From contig JANAVB010002199.1 of the NCBI GenBank assembly GCA_029216955.1, forward strand, positions 12,755,917-12,819,916: a DNA stretch of 64,000 nt. Reading direction: 5' to 3'. Of this stretch, positions 56,516 through 64,000 are shown one piece after another. Position numbers and translations under genes: made by a program. Every line of letters begins with the position of its first letter. The stretch's first letter is position 1. Below the pieces are notes generated by a model. It saw only the letters and a program-made list of their open reading frames with translations. It searched no databases and was not told the origin of the DNA. This stretch comes from Iris pallida (lineage: Eukaryota > Streptophyta > Magnoliopsida > Asparagales > Iridaceae).

Positions 56516-57479
56516 TGTAGGCCTTTAAAAATGAAAGTCACGCTGAGTTGATCAAGACAGAGTCAAAAGTCACGCTCAGTTGATCCAGACAATATAAACA
56601 AATCACGCTGGGGAGACAGCTCATCATTTGTCAGAGAGTAATTATGACTGACAGCACAATAGTCGAAGAATGTCACTTCGTATGCCACGTATGCATAGAC
56701 TTCGAGAGATCATCGCCGTCTATTGCGTGATTTTCGAAATCTTCTTCAGCAAGACTCAGCCTTCGTCGAGTTGGCGTACCAAAAGGGTTTCTTGTCATTT
56801 AATGCGACTGACAAAGCAATCACTGTCAGAGATTTTGTGTCAGTCGAGACACGCCGAATCAAGACAGCTGGCAGTTCTATCTCAAGTCTGCGTGTATTTG
56901 TGATCTTCATCTCAAGTTTGCGTGGATTCTGAAGTTTTCTTCCTCAAGTTTACGTAGATTTTCGAGTTCTTTGCCTCGAAGTCTGCGTGGATCCTGAAGC
57001 TTCCTGCCCCAAGTTTGCGTAGATTTTGAAGCTTTCTACACCGAGTTCGCGTGGATTTCGTCTTCAACAAGTCTGCGTGGATTTTCATCAAATTGGAGTA
57101 CGTGGCAGTCATGCCACTGATCTCTCGCCTGCGTGTTCTGTAACTTGCACATGACTCATACATGATTGCCATGTGTCCAACAGTTACAGGCCACGTCCAG
57201 TAACTGCTCACAACCTTGCGTATGTTAAATCCTGCGTGATTTTCAACTAAGCACAGGCTGTGAAGACAGTTATCTTTTCAGTTATTATTTTTGACTCTAT
57301 AAATAGAGTTCTTTTTCTCATTCATTGTACAGATACATTGATATCTACTGTCAAAATTTTGAGAGCTTTTCTTCTTCGCATAGTCCAAGGGATAAAGCGA
57401 TCGTCTTCTAGATCGGATTCCTACAGTTGTAATTTTCCCAGAAACACAACAAATAAAGAGAATTTCTTTATGGAAAACA
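56516..57479 (+). mobile_element. 3' LTR of Tat element
   Basis: 964 bases, equal in length to the 5' LTR, with about 12 transitions and no indel by eye. It begins TGTAGGCC and ends GGAAAACA, followed by the target duplication ATGAT (57480-57484). It contains the GTCACGCT cluster, the TGCGTGGATT units and a CTATAAATAG TATA box near 57297. Confidence 0.93.
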
Positions 57480-57875
57480 ATGATCTCTTCAGGTTTAGCC
57501 GAGTTTGAGTCAGGAGCAGTTGAGCAGGTTGAGTCAGCACCAGACCGCGGAGCTTGCCGTTGAGGTTGCCTTGATTAGCAGGTTGTATTCAGTTAGTGTA
57601 TTTCATGTATTTATTTCTCTTTCCGTCTATTGGTAGTAGATTTGTATCCACCGGACGTGACATTGAATCTTGGATACATTCAGTTATATTATTCAGTCTT
57701 TTTGGTATTTCATTGAACTTGGTTGATTCGTTATTATTCTGTGGATGAGATATAGTTTACCATGAGATTCTAGACTGTTGTGACTTGTGTACAGATAATA
57801 TACTACCGCCGATACTGTGGCATAAGCTGGGCTTGGACACGTCTTGTATCCGAAAAGTGGGTGCAGGTCGTGACA
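57480..57875 (+). mobile_element. right end of the Tekay-type LTR split by the Tat element
   Basis: The last bases TATCCGAAAAGTGGGTGCAGGTCGTGACA match the LTR end at 13649 with few changes. TTCAGGTTTAGCCG near 57490 matches 13374-13387. The left part lies at 40731-43979. Confidence 0.75.
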
Positions 57876-58127
57876 GTGATGCTTCGTTTTCTGAAACTGT
57901 GCACCGGAACCGAAAAATCTGGCAGAAAATGGCAGAAAATCGGCAGAAAATCTGTAATGAGATAAGTTCGAAGTAAATGCGGGTAGGTGAGGGGTCACGT
58001 CGCATTAAAGAGGACCAACTATCAGCGTGGAAAAGTGAAGTAAATTTTAATGCAAAAAATTCGGCGGATTTCTGCGAAAAATCGACGAAAAATCCAGTGT
58101 AGGATTTCAAAAAGCTGCTGGAATTGA
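57876..58127. other. unassigned stretch, possibly 3' flank of copia fragment
   Basis: No gene seen. GGCAGAAAAT occurs three times in tandem near 57921-57952 and AAAAATCGACGAAAAATC lies near 58078. It could be LTR sequence of the adjacent minus-strand copia element. Confidence 0.4.
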
Positions 58128-58173
58128 TCGGATTATCCGACGAATTTCTGCAGAAATTCTTCGAATAATCCGA
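58128..58173. repeat. 46-bp near-perfect palindrome centred on CTGCAG
   Basis: The two 23-base halves (TCGGATTATCCGACGAATT... inward to CTGCAG) are reverse complements except at two base pairs. It lies just past the end of the copia RNase H frame. Confidence 0.85.
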
Positions 58174-58191
58174 AAAACTGAGAAACAGATA

Positions 58192-59285
58192 TCAGAAGGA
58201 TTTGTCCAAGAGGCCAATTTCGTGACAAATGAAGGTGAAACGATCTTCAGCAAGAGTTTTGGTGAAAATGTTAGTAAATTGATGGTCAGTGTCGACAAAT
58301 TCCAGATGAATGTCTCCCTTGAGTTGATGATCCCGTAAAAAATGATGTCTAATCTCAATATGTTTGGTGCGAGAGTGACAAATCGGGTTTTTAGTGAGAT
58401 TAATGGAGCTAGTATTATCACGTTTGATAGAGATACTATTAGAGAAAATACCATAATCTACTAGTGTTTGTGTCATCCAAAGAATTTGTACACAACAACA
58501 CCCGGCCGCTATGTATTCTACTTCAGTTAGAAAGAGCAACAGATTTTTATTTCTTACTAAACCATGATACTAATGATTTTCCTAAGAAATGACATGTGCC
58601 GCTAATACTTTTTCGGTCAATCTTGCATCCGGCAAATTCTGCATCCGAGTAGCCGATGAGCTCAAAGGATGTGGACTTTCGATACCAAAGGCCCATGTTA
58701 ATGGTACCCTTGAGATACCGAAAAATGCGTTTAACGGCACATAAGTGAGATTCTTTGGGATTCGCTTGATATCGTGCATATAAGCAAACACTAAACATAA
58801 TGTCGGGACGATTGGCGGTTAAGTAAAGCAAGCTACCTATCATACCTCGATACTTACGTATGTCGACCGAAACGTCACTTTCATCTTGATCAAGCTTAGT
58901 CGTGGTGGCCATAGGATTCCTCATTATTTTGGATGAATCTAGCTCAAAGCGTTTGAGAAGGTCCTTTGTATATTTTGCTTGATTGATGAATGTTCCTTGA
59001 GGTCCTTACTTGATTTGTAGACCAAGAAAGAATAAAAGTTCTCCCATCATACTCATTTCAAATTCCTCCTGCATAACTTTGGCAAATTCTACACACAGTA
59101 TCTTGTTAGTGGAACCAAAGATAATATCATCAACATAAATTTGGACTAATAGAAGTGTCCTATTAAAAGACCTGATAAAAGTGTTGTGTCAACTTTGCCC
59201 TTAGAAAAATTGTAAGAAATAAGAAAAGAGCTAAGACGCTCATACCAAGCACGAGGAGCTTGTTTGAGGCCATATAGGGCTTTGT
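58192..59285 (-). pseudogene. Ty1/copia RT end and RNase H, minus strand
   Basis: The minus strand reads [18 protein letters not shown] (near 59270), then YRGMIGSLLYLTANRPDIMF (58850), YSDAEFAGCKIDRKS (58650), and after a break LFLTEVEYIAAGCCC (58530) and TKHIEIRHHFLRDH (58350). This is the RT C-terminus and RNase H of a copia element. It is broken near 58545 and within 58930-59220. It is a different, better preserved family than the remnant at 15702-18523. At 59286 it runs into an inverted repeat arm. Confidence 0.88.
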
Positions 59286-59450
59286 CATGTTGATATGAGA
59301 ATGTTTAAATGGGTTCCTAAGACTAACAATCAAGGACCCAAACGTTCTTGGGTACCAAAGTCTTCGTCTTCAACTTGTATTGTAGGTGAACCCTCCTTCG
59401 CATGCTAAAACTAAATGGATCCTCGATAGCAGTTGCTCACGACACATGAT
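59286..59450 (+). repeat. left arm of perfect 165-bp inverted repeat
   Basis: It is the exact reverse complement of 60118-60282 by eye over all 165 bases. It encodes, in two frames, the copia stretch leading into the protease (WVPKTNNQGPKRSWVPK, then the DSSCSRHM start). The arm ends share CATG. The spacer is 667 bases. Confidence 0.93.
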
Positions 59451-60109
59451 CGATGACGCTTCTCTCTTCGCAACGCTATCGATGAAGAAAGAAGGACATA
59501 TTTCCTTTGGTAACAATCTAAAGGGGTATATCATAGGAAATGGTAACATTGTCTCCCCTCCTTATCCATGTATTAAAAATATTTGCCTTGTTACAAATCT
59601 CAAGCACAACATTCTTAGCATTAGTCATCTTACGGATAATGGTTATGATATTAAGTTTGTTAAACACAAATACTTTATCACCGATAGCACTAGTGGATCT
59701 ACTATGTATGAAGGCATTAGAGAAAATAATATCTATGTTATTTATCTTGTTAAGAGCACTAACAATGACAGATGCTTAGTAGCAAATCCTAAGAGGACTT
59801 CCAAGCATCTCGTTCAAAAAGGATATGGTATGTGAAGAATGCAAGAAAAGTAAGTTGACCAAATCTTCCTTCAAATCCATCAACTCAGTAAGTACTACTA
59901 GACCACTTCAACTCATTCATATGGATTTATTCGGTTCTAGTAGAATAGCTAGTCTTAGTGGTAAACTTTATGCATTTGTTTTGGTTGACAATTTTTCGAG
60001 ATTTACTTGGGTCATTTTTCTTACAAACAAAAGTGATACTTTTCGTAAATTTGTTGGTTTTTGTAAACGTGTTCAAAATGAGAAAGGCATTATGACATCA
60101 CAAGATTAG
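59396..60109 (+). pseudogene. Ty1/copia protease, GAG-pre-integrase and integrase start, plus strand
   Basis: The plus strand reads AKTKWILDSSCSRHM (protease, with Ser for the usual Gly), ISFGNNLKGYIIGNG, and LKHNILSISHL, then breaks near 59825 with part of the pre-integrase region missing, then resumes with CEECKKSKLTKSSF, IHMDLFGSSR and FVLVDNFSRFTWVIFL (integrase start). It stops at 60109. It is inverted relative to the RT/RNase H fragment to its left, apparently by rearrangement at the inverted repeat. Confidence 0.88.
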
Positions 60110-60117
60110 AAGTAATC

Positions 60118-60282
60118 ATCATGTGTCGTGAGCAACTGCTATCGAGGATCCATTTAGTTTTAGCATGCGAAGGAGGGTTCACCTACAATACAAGTTGAAG
60201 ACGAAGACTTTGGTACCCAAGAACGTTTGGGTCCTTGATTGTTAGTCTTAGGAACCCATTTAAACATTCTCATATCAACATG
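60118..60282 (-). repeat. right arm of perfect 165-bp inverted repeat
   Basis: Reverse complement of 59286-59450 with no difference seen. On this strand the arm has the same orientation as the RT/RNase H fragment, so it may be the original position of the protease start, with the left arm a copy. Pararetrovirus fragment D starts within six bases of its end. Confidence 0.93.
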
Positions 60283-60287
60283 CTTTA

Positions 60288-60533
60288 TGGGGACCAGTGT
60301 CTGTATGCTCTTTCAGCTTCTTCCCAGGCCTGAATTCTTCTTTCCAAAGGAGAAGCCCTTTCTATAGTGTAATCCGTCTCTGCCACGGATGGTGACTGTG
60401 GAGGAGACGAAACCTGCATCTGTTCATCTTCTGGCACGGGTGTGAGTGCCACCTTTCTTCTTTTTGGTAGACGCCAGCCCACCCGTCTCCGGTAGCGTCT
60501 AAGAACATCCTTTTGCGTGAGACTGCGCTTCAT
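60288..60533 (-). pseudogene. ORF5 N-terminal half (pararetrovirus fragment D)
   Basis: The minus strand begins with the ATGA overlap at 60530-60533 and reads KRSLTQKDVLRRYRRRVGW, then ASPLERRIQAWEEAERAYRHW. It is cut at 60288 in the middle of the Pro-rich region, where copia sequence begins. It is very close to the copies at 34073 and 40044. Confidence 0.85.
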
Positions 60534-61660
60534 AGGCCCACCTTGCTTCCTTCAATCTGAAGACCAGCTATTAGAAGATCTTCAGAGTTCACATCATCCC
60601 TGGCCAAAAGTCCTGCTGGGCCAAGGTTTAAACTGGATAAGAACTCCTGCAAGAGAGAAGTCCTAGTGTTGTCGTCCTCTGGCCTTCTGCAAAGGTAGTT
60701 GGCCAGAATAACTTTGCCACTGCAGGAAAGAGTGGCAGAGCTCTGATGCAGCTTCTGGGCTTCGAGAAAAAACTCCCTAGCAGCACCATACCGCTCTTTG
60801 CCTTCATTGAAATTCCCCTTCTTGAACGGAGAAAACACCAATCCTGGATCACCTTCCAGCCGATGAAGCTCCCAAATCTGGTAGGACAGGAAGATCTTGA
60901 TATACCTCCGCTCCTCCCAAACACTCCAAACTCTGAATCTGAACATCGCCTGGAACCTGGAAGTATGAGCGACCGCTGCTTCCCAGCAGATCTCTGGGAT
61001 AGTCGACTCATAAAGTTCTTTTTCAGAGGTGCTAACGAATACCTCGTGCACAAATCCTTTGCTGATCTGAAGAGTTATATTGACAATCTCCTGGAAACAA
61101 CAGACCAGATGAATGAAACCATGTGGAGAATAAACAATCTCCCTGCCTTCAAAATACCTAGTGATTTCAGAGTCATTTAGGCGTCTGAAATAAGCAAGAA
61201 GATGGGCTTCATCAATTATCTGTTGTTGGTACATAGTGATCATACTCTGTACCATACCCTCAGTCTCCATGCACTGAAGGCGCTTGTTCTCTATGGACAT
61301 AGCCTGATACAAACGTAGTATGTCTGGGATCCAGAAATTGACCAGATCATGGCTGTCGATTTGCTTCAGGATTTCCCGCGGTTCTTTATGTTCTGCACTA
61401 TGTCCCTGGAAGAGATCTTTTTCTCTAGAGACTATAGCAGGTGACCTAGATGTGGCACTATATGCGATCATCTGGATAGCCATCTGCCTTAGTTCATGGA
61501 GCTTGGCATTGTATTGTGAGGCCTTCGCCTTTTCTGTCAGGAACTGCTTCTCAATTTGAGAGAGCCAGAAACTAGCACCTTTCAAGTCGTTCGATTGCAT
61601 GGCTTTGTAACAGCCATTGAATTTGTCCCAAGACTCCTTATCATTTTTTCAAGGTCTTGG
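60530..61660 (-). pseudogene. ORF4, 5'-truncated (pararetrovirus fragment D)
   Basis: The minus strand carries the same helical, charged protein as at 26351, 32623 and 38580, open for 356 residues from 61600 to the TGA at 60530. Like B it has CAA where A and C have TAA. One A is missing from an A run near 61650, upstream of the open part. The 5' end is cut exactly at 61660, where the LTR of the second Tat element begins. The rest of fragment D is expected beyond that element, right of the window. Confidence 0.85.
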
Positions 61661-62826
61661 TGTTTTCCATAAATAAATTCACTTTATTTATTGTGTTTCT
61701 GGGAAAATTACAACTGTAGAAATCCGATCTAGAAGACGGTCGCTTTATCCCTTAGACGATGCGAAGAAGAAAAGCTCTCAAAATTTTGACAGTAATTTAG
61801 ATAACTATGTGTCTGTATAATGAATGAGAAAAATAACTCTTTTTATAGAGTCAAAAATAACTGAAAAGATAACTGTCTTCACAGCCTGTGCCTAGTTAAA
61901 AATCACGCAGGATTTAACATATACAAGGTTATGAGCAGTTACTGGACGTGGCCTGTAACTGTTGGACACATGACAATTATGCATGAGTCGTGTGCAAGTT
62001 ACAGGACACGCAGATGAGACATCAGTGGCATGGCTGCCACGTACTCCTATTTTGATGAAATCCACGCAGACTTGTTGAAGACGAAATCCATGCAGACTTG
62101 GGGTCATAAAGCTTCAAAATCCACGTAGACTTGGGGCAGGAAGCTTCAGAATCCACGCAGACTTGGGGCAAAAACCTTCAGAATCCACGTAGACTTGGGG
62201 TCAGAAAGCTTCAAAATCTACGCAGACTTGGGGCAGGAAGCTTCACAATCCACGCAGACTTGGGGCAAAAACCTTCAGAATCCACGCAGACTTGGGGCAG
62301 AAAGCTTCAAAATCTACGCAGACGTGGGGCAGGAAGCTTCAGAATCCACGCAAACTTGAGACAGAAAGCTCAAAATACACGCAGACTTGAGGAAGGAACA
62401 TAGAAGTTCAAAATACACGCAGACTTGAGCCAGGACTGCCAGCTGTCTTGATTCGACGTGCCTCGACTGACACAAAATCTCTGACAGTGATTGCCTTGTC
62501 AGTCGCATTAAATGACAATAAGCGCTTTTGGTATGCCAACTTAACGAAGGCTGAGTCTTGCTGAAGAAGATTTCAAAAATCACGCAATAGTCGGCTGTGA
62601 TCTCTCGAGTTCCGTGCATACGTGGCATACGAGGAGACATTCTTCGACTGTCGTGCTGTCAGTCATAATGACACTCTGACAAATGATGAGCTGTCTCCCA
62701 GCGTAATTTTTAAATATTGTCCTGATCAACTTAGCGTGACTTTTAGGCTCTGTCTTGATCAACTCAGCGTGACTTTTGGACTTTGTCCTGATCAACTCAG
62801 CGTGACTTTCATTTTTAAGGCCTACA
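61661..62826 (-). mobile_element. 3' LTR of a second Tat element (1166 bp)
   Basis: On the minus strand it begins TGTAGGCC at 62826 and ends GGAAAACA at 61661, matching the LTRs at 43980 and 56516. It is about 200 bases longer because the TGCGTGGATT unit is expanded. The bases to its left (CTTGG, 61656-61660) belong to fragment D and are the likely target duplication. The polypurine tract follows at 62827. Confidence 0.93.
62062..62432. repeat. expanded ~32-bp repeats in Tat LTR
   Basis: About twelve units of form AATCCACGCAGACTTGGGGC plus GGAAGCTTCAG-type spacers. Three spacer types alternate in a fixed order, giving a higher-order unit of roughly 97 bases repeated two to three times. The Tat LTRs at 43980 and 56516 have only about six units. 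Confidence 0.9.
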
Positions 62827-62841
62827 AAACCCCCTTCAAAG
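62827..62841 (-). other. polypurine tract of second Tat element
   Basis: The minus strand reads CTTTGAAGGGGGTTT directly before the LTR start, matching the tract at 56503-56515. Confidence 0.8.
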
Positions 62842-63038
62842 TTTTCGAAAAATGATAAATTATTTCGAAATACTTTGAAATTAAGATGATAAAATGAATT
62901 TAGTCACGCTGAGATGACTTTAAAGAGATATTTACTCCTAAATGATTGGACTATTGGGATTCTGTGCAGTTAGGATCCCGTATCAAACTCCTAAATCGAG
63001 GCAAATAATGATGTGCCGTTTAGAATTCTTCATGAGCC

Positions 63039-63046
63039 TTTAAATA
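63039..63046 (+). promoter_or_regulatory. TATA-like box before antisense ORF 3
   Basis: CTTTAAATAAG lies about 120 bases upstream of the ATG at 63168, followed by a pyrimidine-rich stretch (CATTTCTTTCCTTCTTTACT) that would suit a transcription start. It is on the strand antisense to the Tat element. Confidence 0.45.
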
Positions 63047-63167
63047 AGCCATAAGTCATTTCTTTCCTTCTTTACTTGCTTTTAGAGAGGGAGAATCCAC
63101 AGAAGAGAACTTCAACTTCCCGACGAACTTCATCTTCTCCGACTTCTTCTTCTCCTCCTCAGCAGCA

Positions 63168-63278
63168 ATGGCTCCCAAGAAAGCCGATGCTCAGGCCAAG
63201 GGGAAAGCCCCTGCGACTTCTTCGCGTGCCACTACTGACAGACTCCCTCGACGCGAAGTCACGCATCCTCCTTTGTAG
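63168..63278 (+). CDS. antisense ORF 3 (36 residues, second Tat element)
   Basis: ATG at 63168, TAG at 63276-63278. The product is short and basic (MAPKKADAQAKGKAPATSS...). It lies antisense to the Tat element close to its 3' LTR, like antisense ORF 2 in the first element, with a TATA-like box upstream. The stop may be a mutation, or the 36 codons may be a first exon. Similarity to ORFs 1 and 2 is limited to Lys/Ala/Glu richness at the N-terminus. Confidence 0.4.
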   Translation: MAPKKADAQAKGKAPATSSRATTDRLPRREVTHPPL

Positions 63279-64000
63279 CGTAAGTAATGGGGAAATACGA
63301 ACTGTTTTGAAGATGACTTGATGAAGATGAAGATGAACTCCACATAGAAATTTTTAGGATCTTAAAACAAATAATGAACTTTAGAAATATATCCCCCCTT
63401 CTTAGGGTAAAGGATATTAATAAAGTATGCCCCCTCTTTAGGGTCGACCATACTTCACATTTTCGTGTTTACGAAGCTCTGTGTTTCACGCAAAGAAATA
63501 TGACTCTCATGACTCTGCGTGATTTTTTATGTTGGCAGAAATATCCATATGGAAATAGTCACGCAGCTTTCATGATGACTCTGCGTAATTTTTTACATGT
63601 TGGCAGAAATGTCCATGTTGAAAGAGTCACGCAGACTTCTGAGAGTCATCCTCTGGATAGATTAGTCTTGATCTGTCAGCGTGTTTTTGTCATTTTCACT
63701 TAAATGTGATTCTGGCAATGATGCGTGACTTTTATCCTAATCTGTCTGGACTTTGCGTGAATTAGACACCTACGTGAATAAATCATTCAGCGTGTCTTGA
63801 TAATATATCTGTCTGAAGTCTGTGTGACTTTTAAAATTTCCTTCAAAACACTGTTATTCACGCATAAGGCTTATAGACATAGACTTTACTGAAATATTTC
63901 TGACCTTGTCTTCTTTTATTTTCTGTAGTGAACATCCGAAGCGAAGAAGCAGATTATGAAGGGCACTTGAGTTTCTCATTTAAACATGATTTATCTCATG

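Larger units (their letters stand above)
43980..57479 (+). mobile_element. complete Tat-type Ty3/gypsy retrotransposon (13.5 kb)
   Basis: Two 964 bp LTRs (43980-44943 and 56516-57479) flank gag, pol and a 2.6 kb non-pol region. The target duplication ATGAT stands at 43975-43979 and 57480-57484. About 12 differences separate the LTRs by eye, all transitions, so the insertion is fairly recent. Tat lineage is assigned from the second, archaeal-like RNase H between RNase H and integrase and from the long 3' region with antisense ORFs. Two stops and a frameshift in gag and three stops in pol make it non-autonomous now. Confidence 0.93.
62842..64000 (-). mobile_element. 3' internal region of second Tat element (continues off window)
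   Basis: This is the region between pol and the 3' LTR, read on the minus strand, equivalent to 53904-56502 but largely different in sequence. A segment containing GACTCTGCGT, TTGGCAGAAAT and AGTCACGCAG is duplicated in tandem at about 63510-63640. GCGTGACT-type words are frequent. Apart from the plus-strand ORF at 63168 I see no gene. Confidence 0.75.

Noticed and set aside
63374..63703. 109-codon plus-strand frame in the second Tat element
   Set aside because: It spans the tandem GACTCTGCGT duplication, has no TATA or leader arrangement like the other antisense ORFs, and its product is not recognisable.

Overview
This 64 kb window looks like repeat-dense heterochromatin of a flowering plant. 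I see no cellular gene, rRNA, tRNA or CRISPR. Nearly everything is LTR retrotransposon or integrated plant pararetrovirus (Caulimoviridae) sequence, much of it nested. The host is called a plant from three things: a chromodomain Ty3/gypsy element of Tekay type, a Tat-type Ty3/gypsy element with two RNase H domains, and endogenous caulimovirids primed by initiator tRNA-Met. Species cannot be read from this.

Layout. 1-11764: a minus-strand Tekay-like element with a complete 2.9 kb 5' LTR (8878-11764), a decayed gag-pol frame (about 8668-1232) and the first 1040 bases of its 3' LTR at the window edge. A plus-strand solo LTR of a related family (3083-5856, target duplication AATAC) splits pol. 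11765-20108: stacked LTR fragments of the same broad type and a decayed copia element (15702-18523). 20109-40730: a cluster of three pararetrovirus integrants, A, B and C, all on the plus strand. A is the fullest: coat protein, zinc knuckle, a dUTPase-like module and movement protein in one frame, then a 183-residue ORF, protease-RT-RNase H, and two further ORFs of about 488 and 145 residues. B starts at the protease and is split by a 2.17 kb solo LTR (29907-32077). B and C are joined head to tail through a promoter, a tRNA-Met primer site and a leader rich in short uORFs. C has lost the zinc knuckle to ORF2 region.

40731-57875: a Tekay-type LTR split by a 13.5 kb plus-strand Tat element (43980-57479, target duplication ATGAT, 964 bp LTRs). 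Between pol and its 3' LTR lie two antisense ORFs, each about 45 bases downstream of a TATA box. 57876-60282: a rearranged copia fragment with a perfect 165 bp inverted repeat. 60288-61660: a minus-strand pararetrovirus fragment, D, cut by the 3' LTR (61661-62826) of a second, minus-strand Tat element that runs off the right edge and again has an antisense ORF.

All large reading frames carry nonsense changes or small indels, mostly of the C-to-T or G-to-A kind expected from decay of methylated DNA. Paired LTRs differ only by transitions as far as I could count by eye (about 1.8% in the Tekay element, about 1.2% in the Tat element). The points most worth following are the dUTPase-like module and cavemovirus-like ORF layout of the integrants, the antisense ORFs with their own promoters in the Tat elements, and a CACGCTG/CAGCGTG word shared by Tat LTRs, antisense regions and an in-frame gag repeat.
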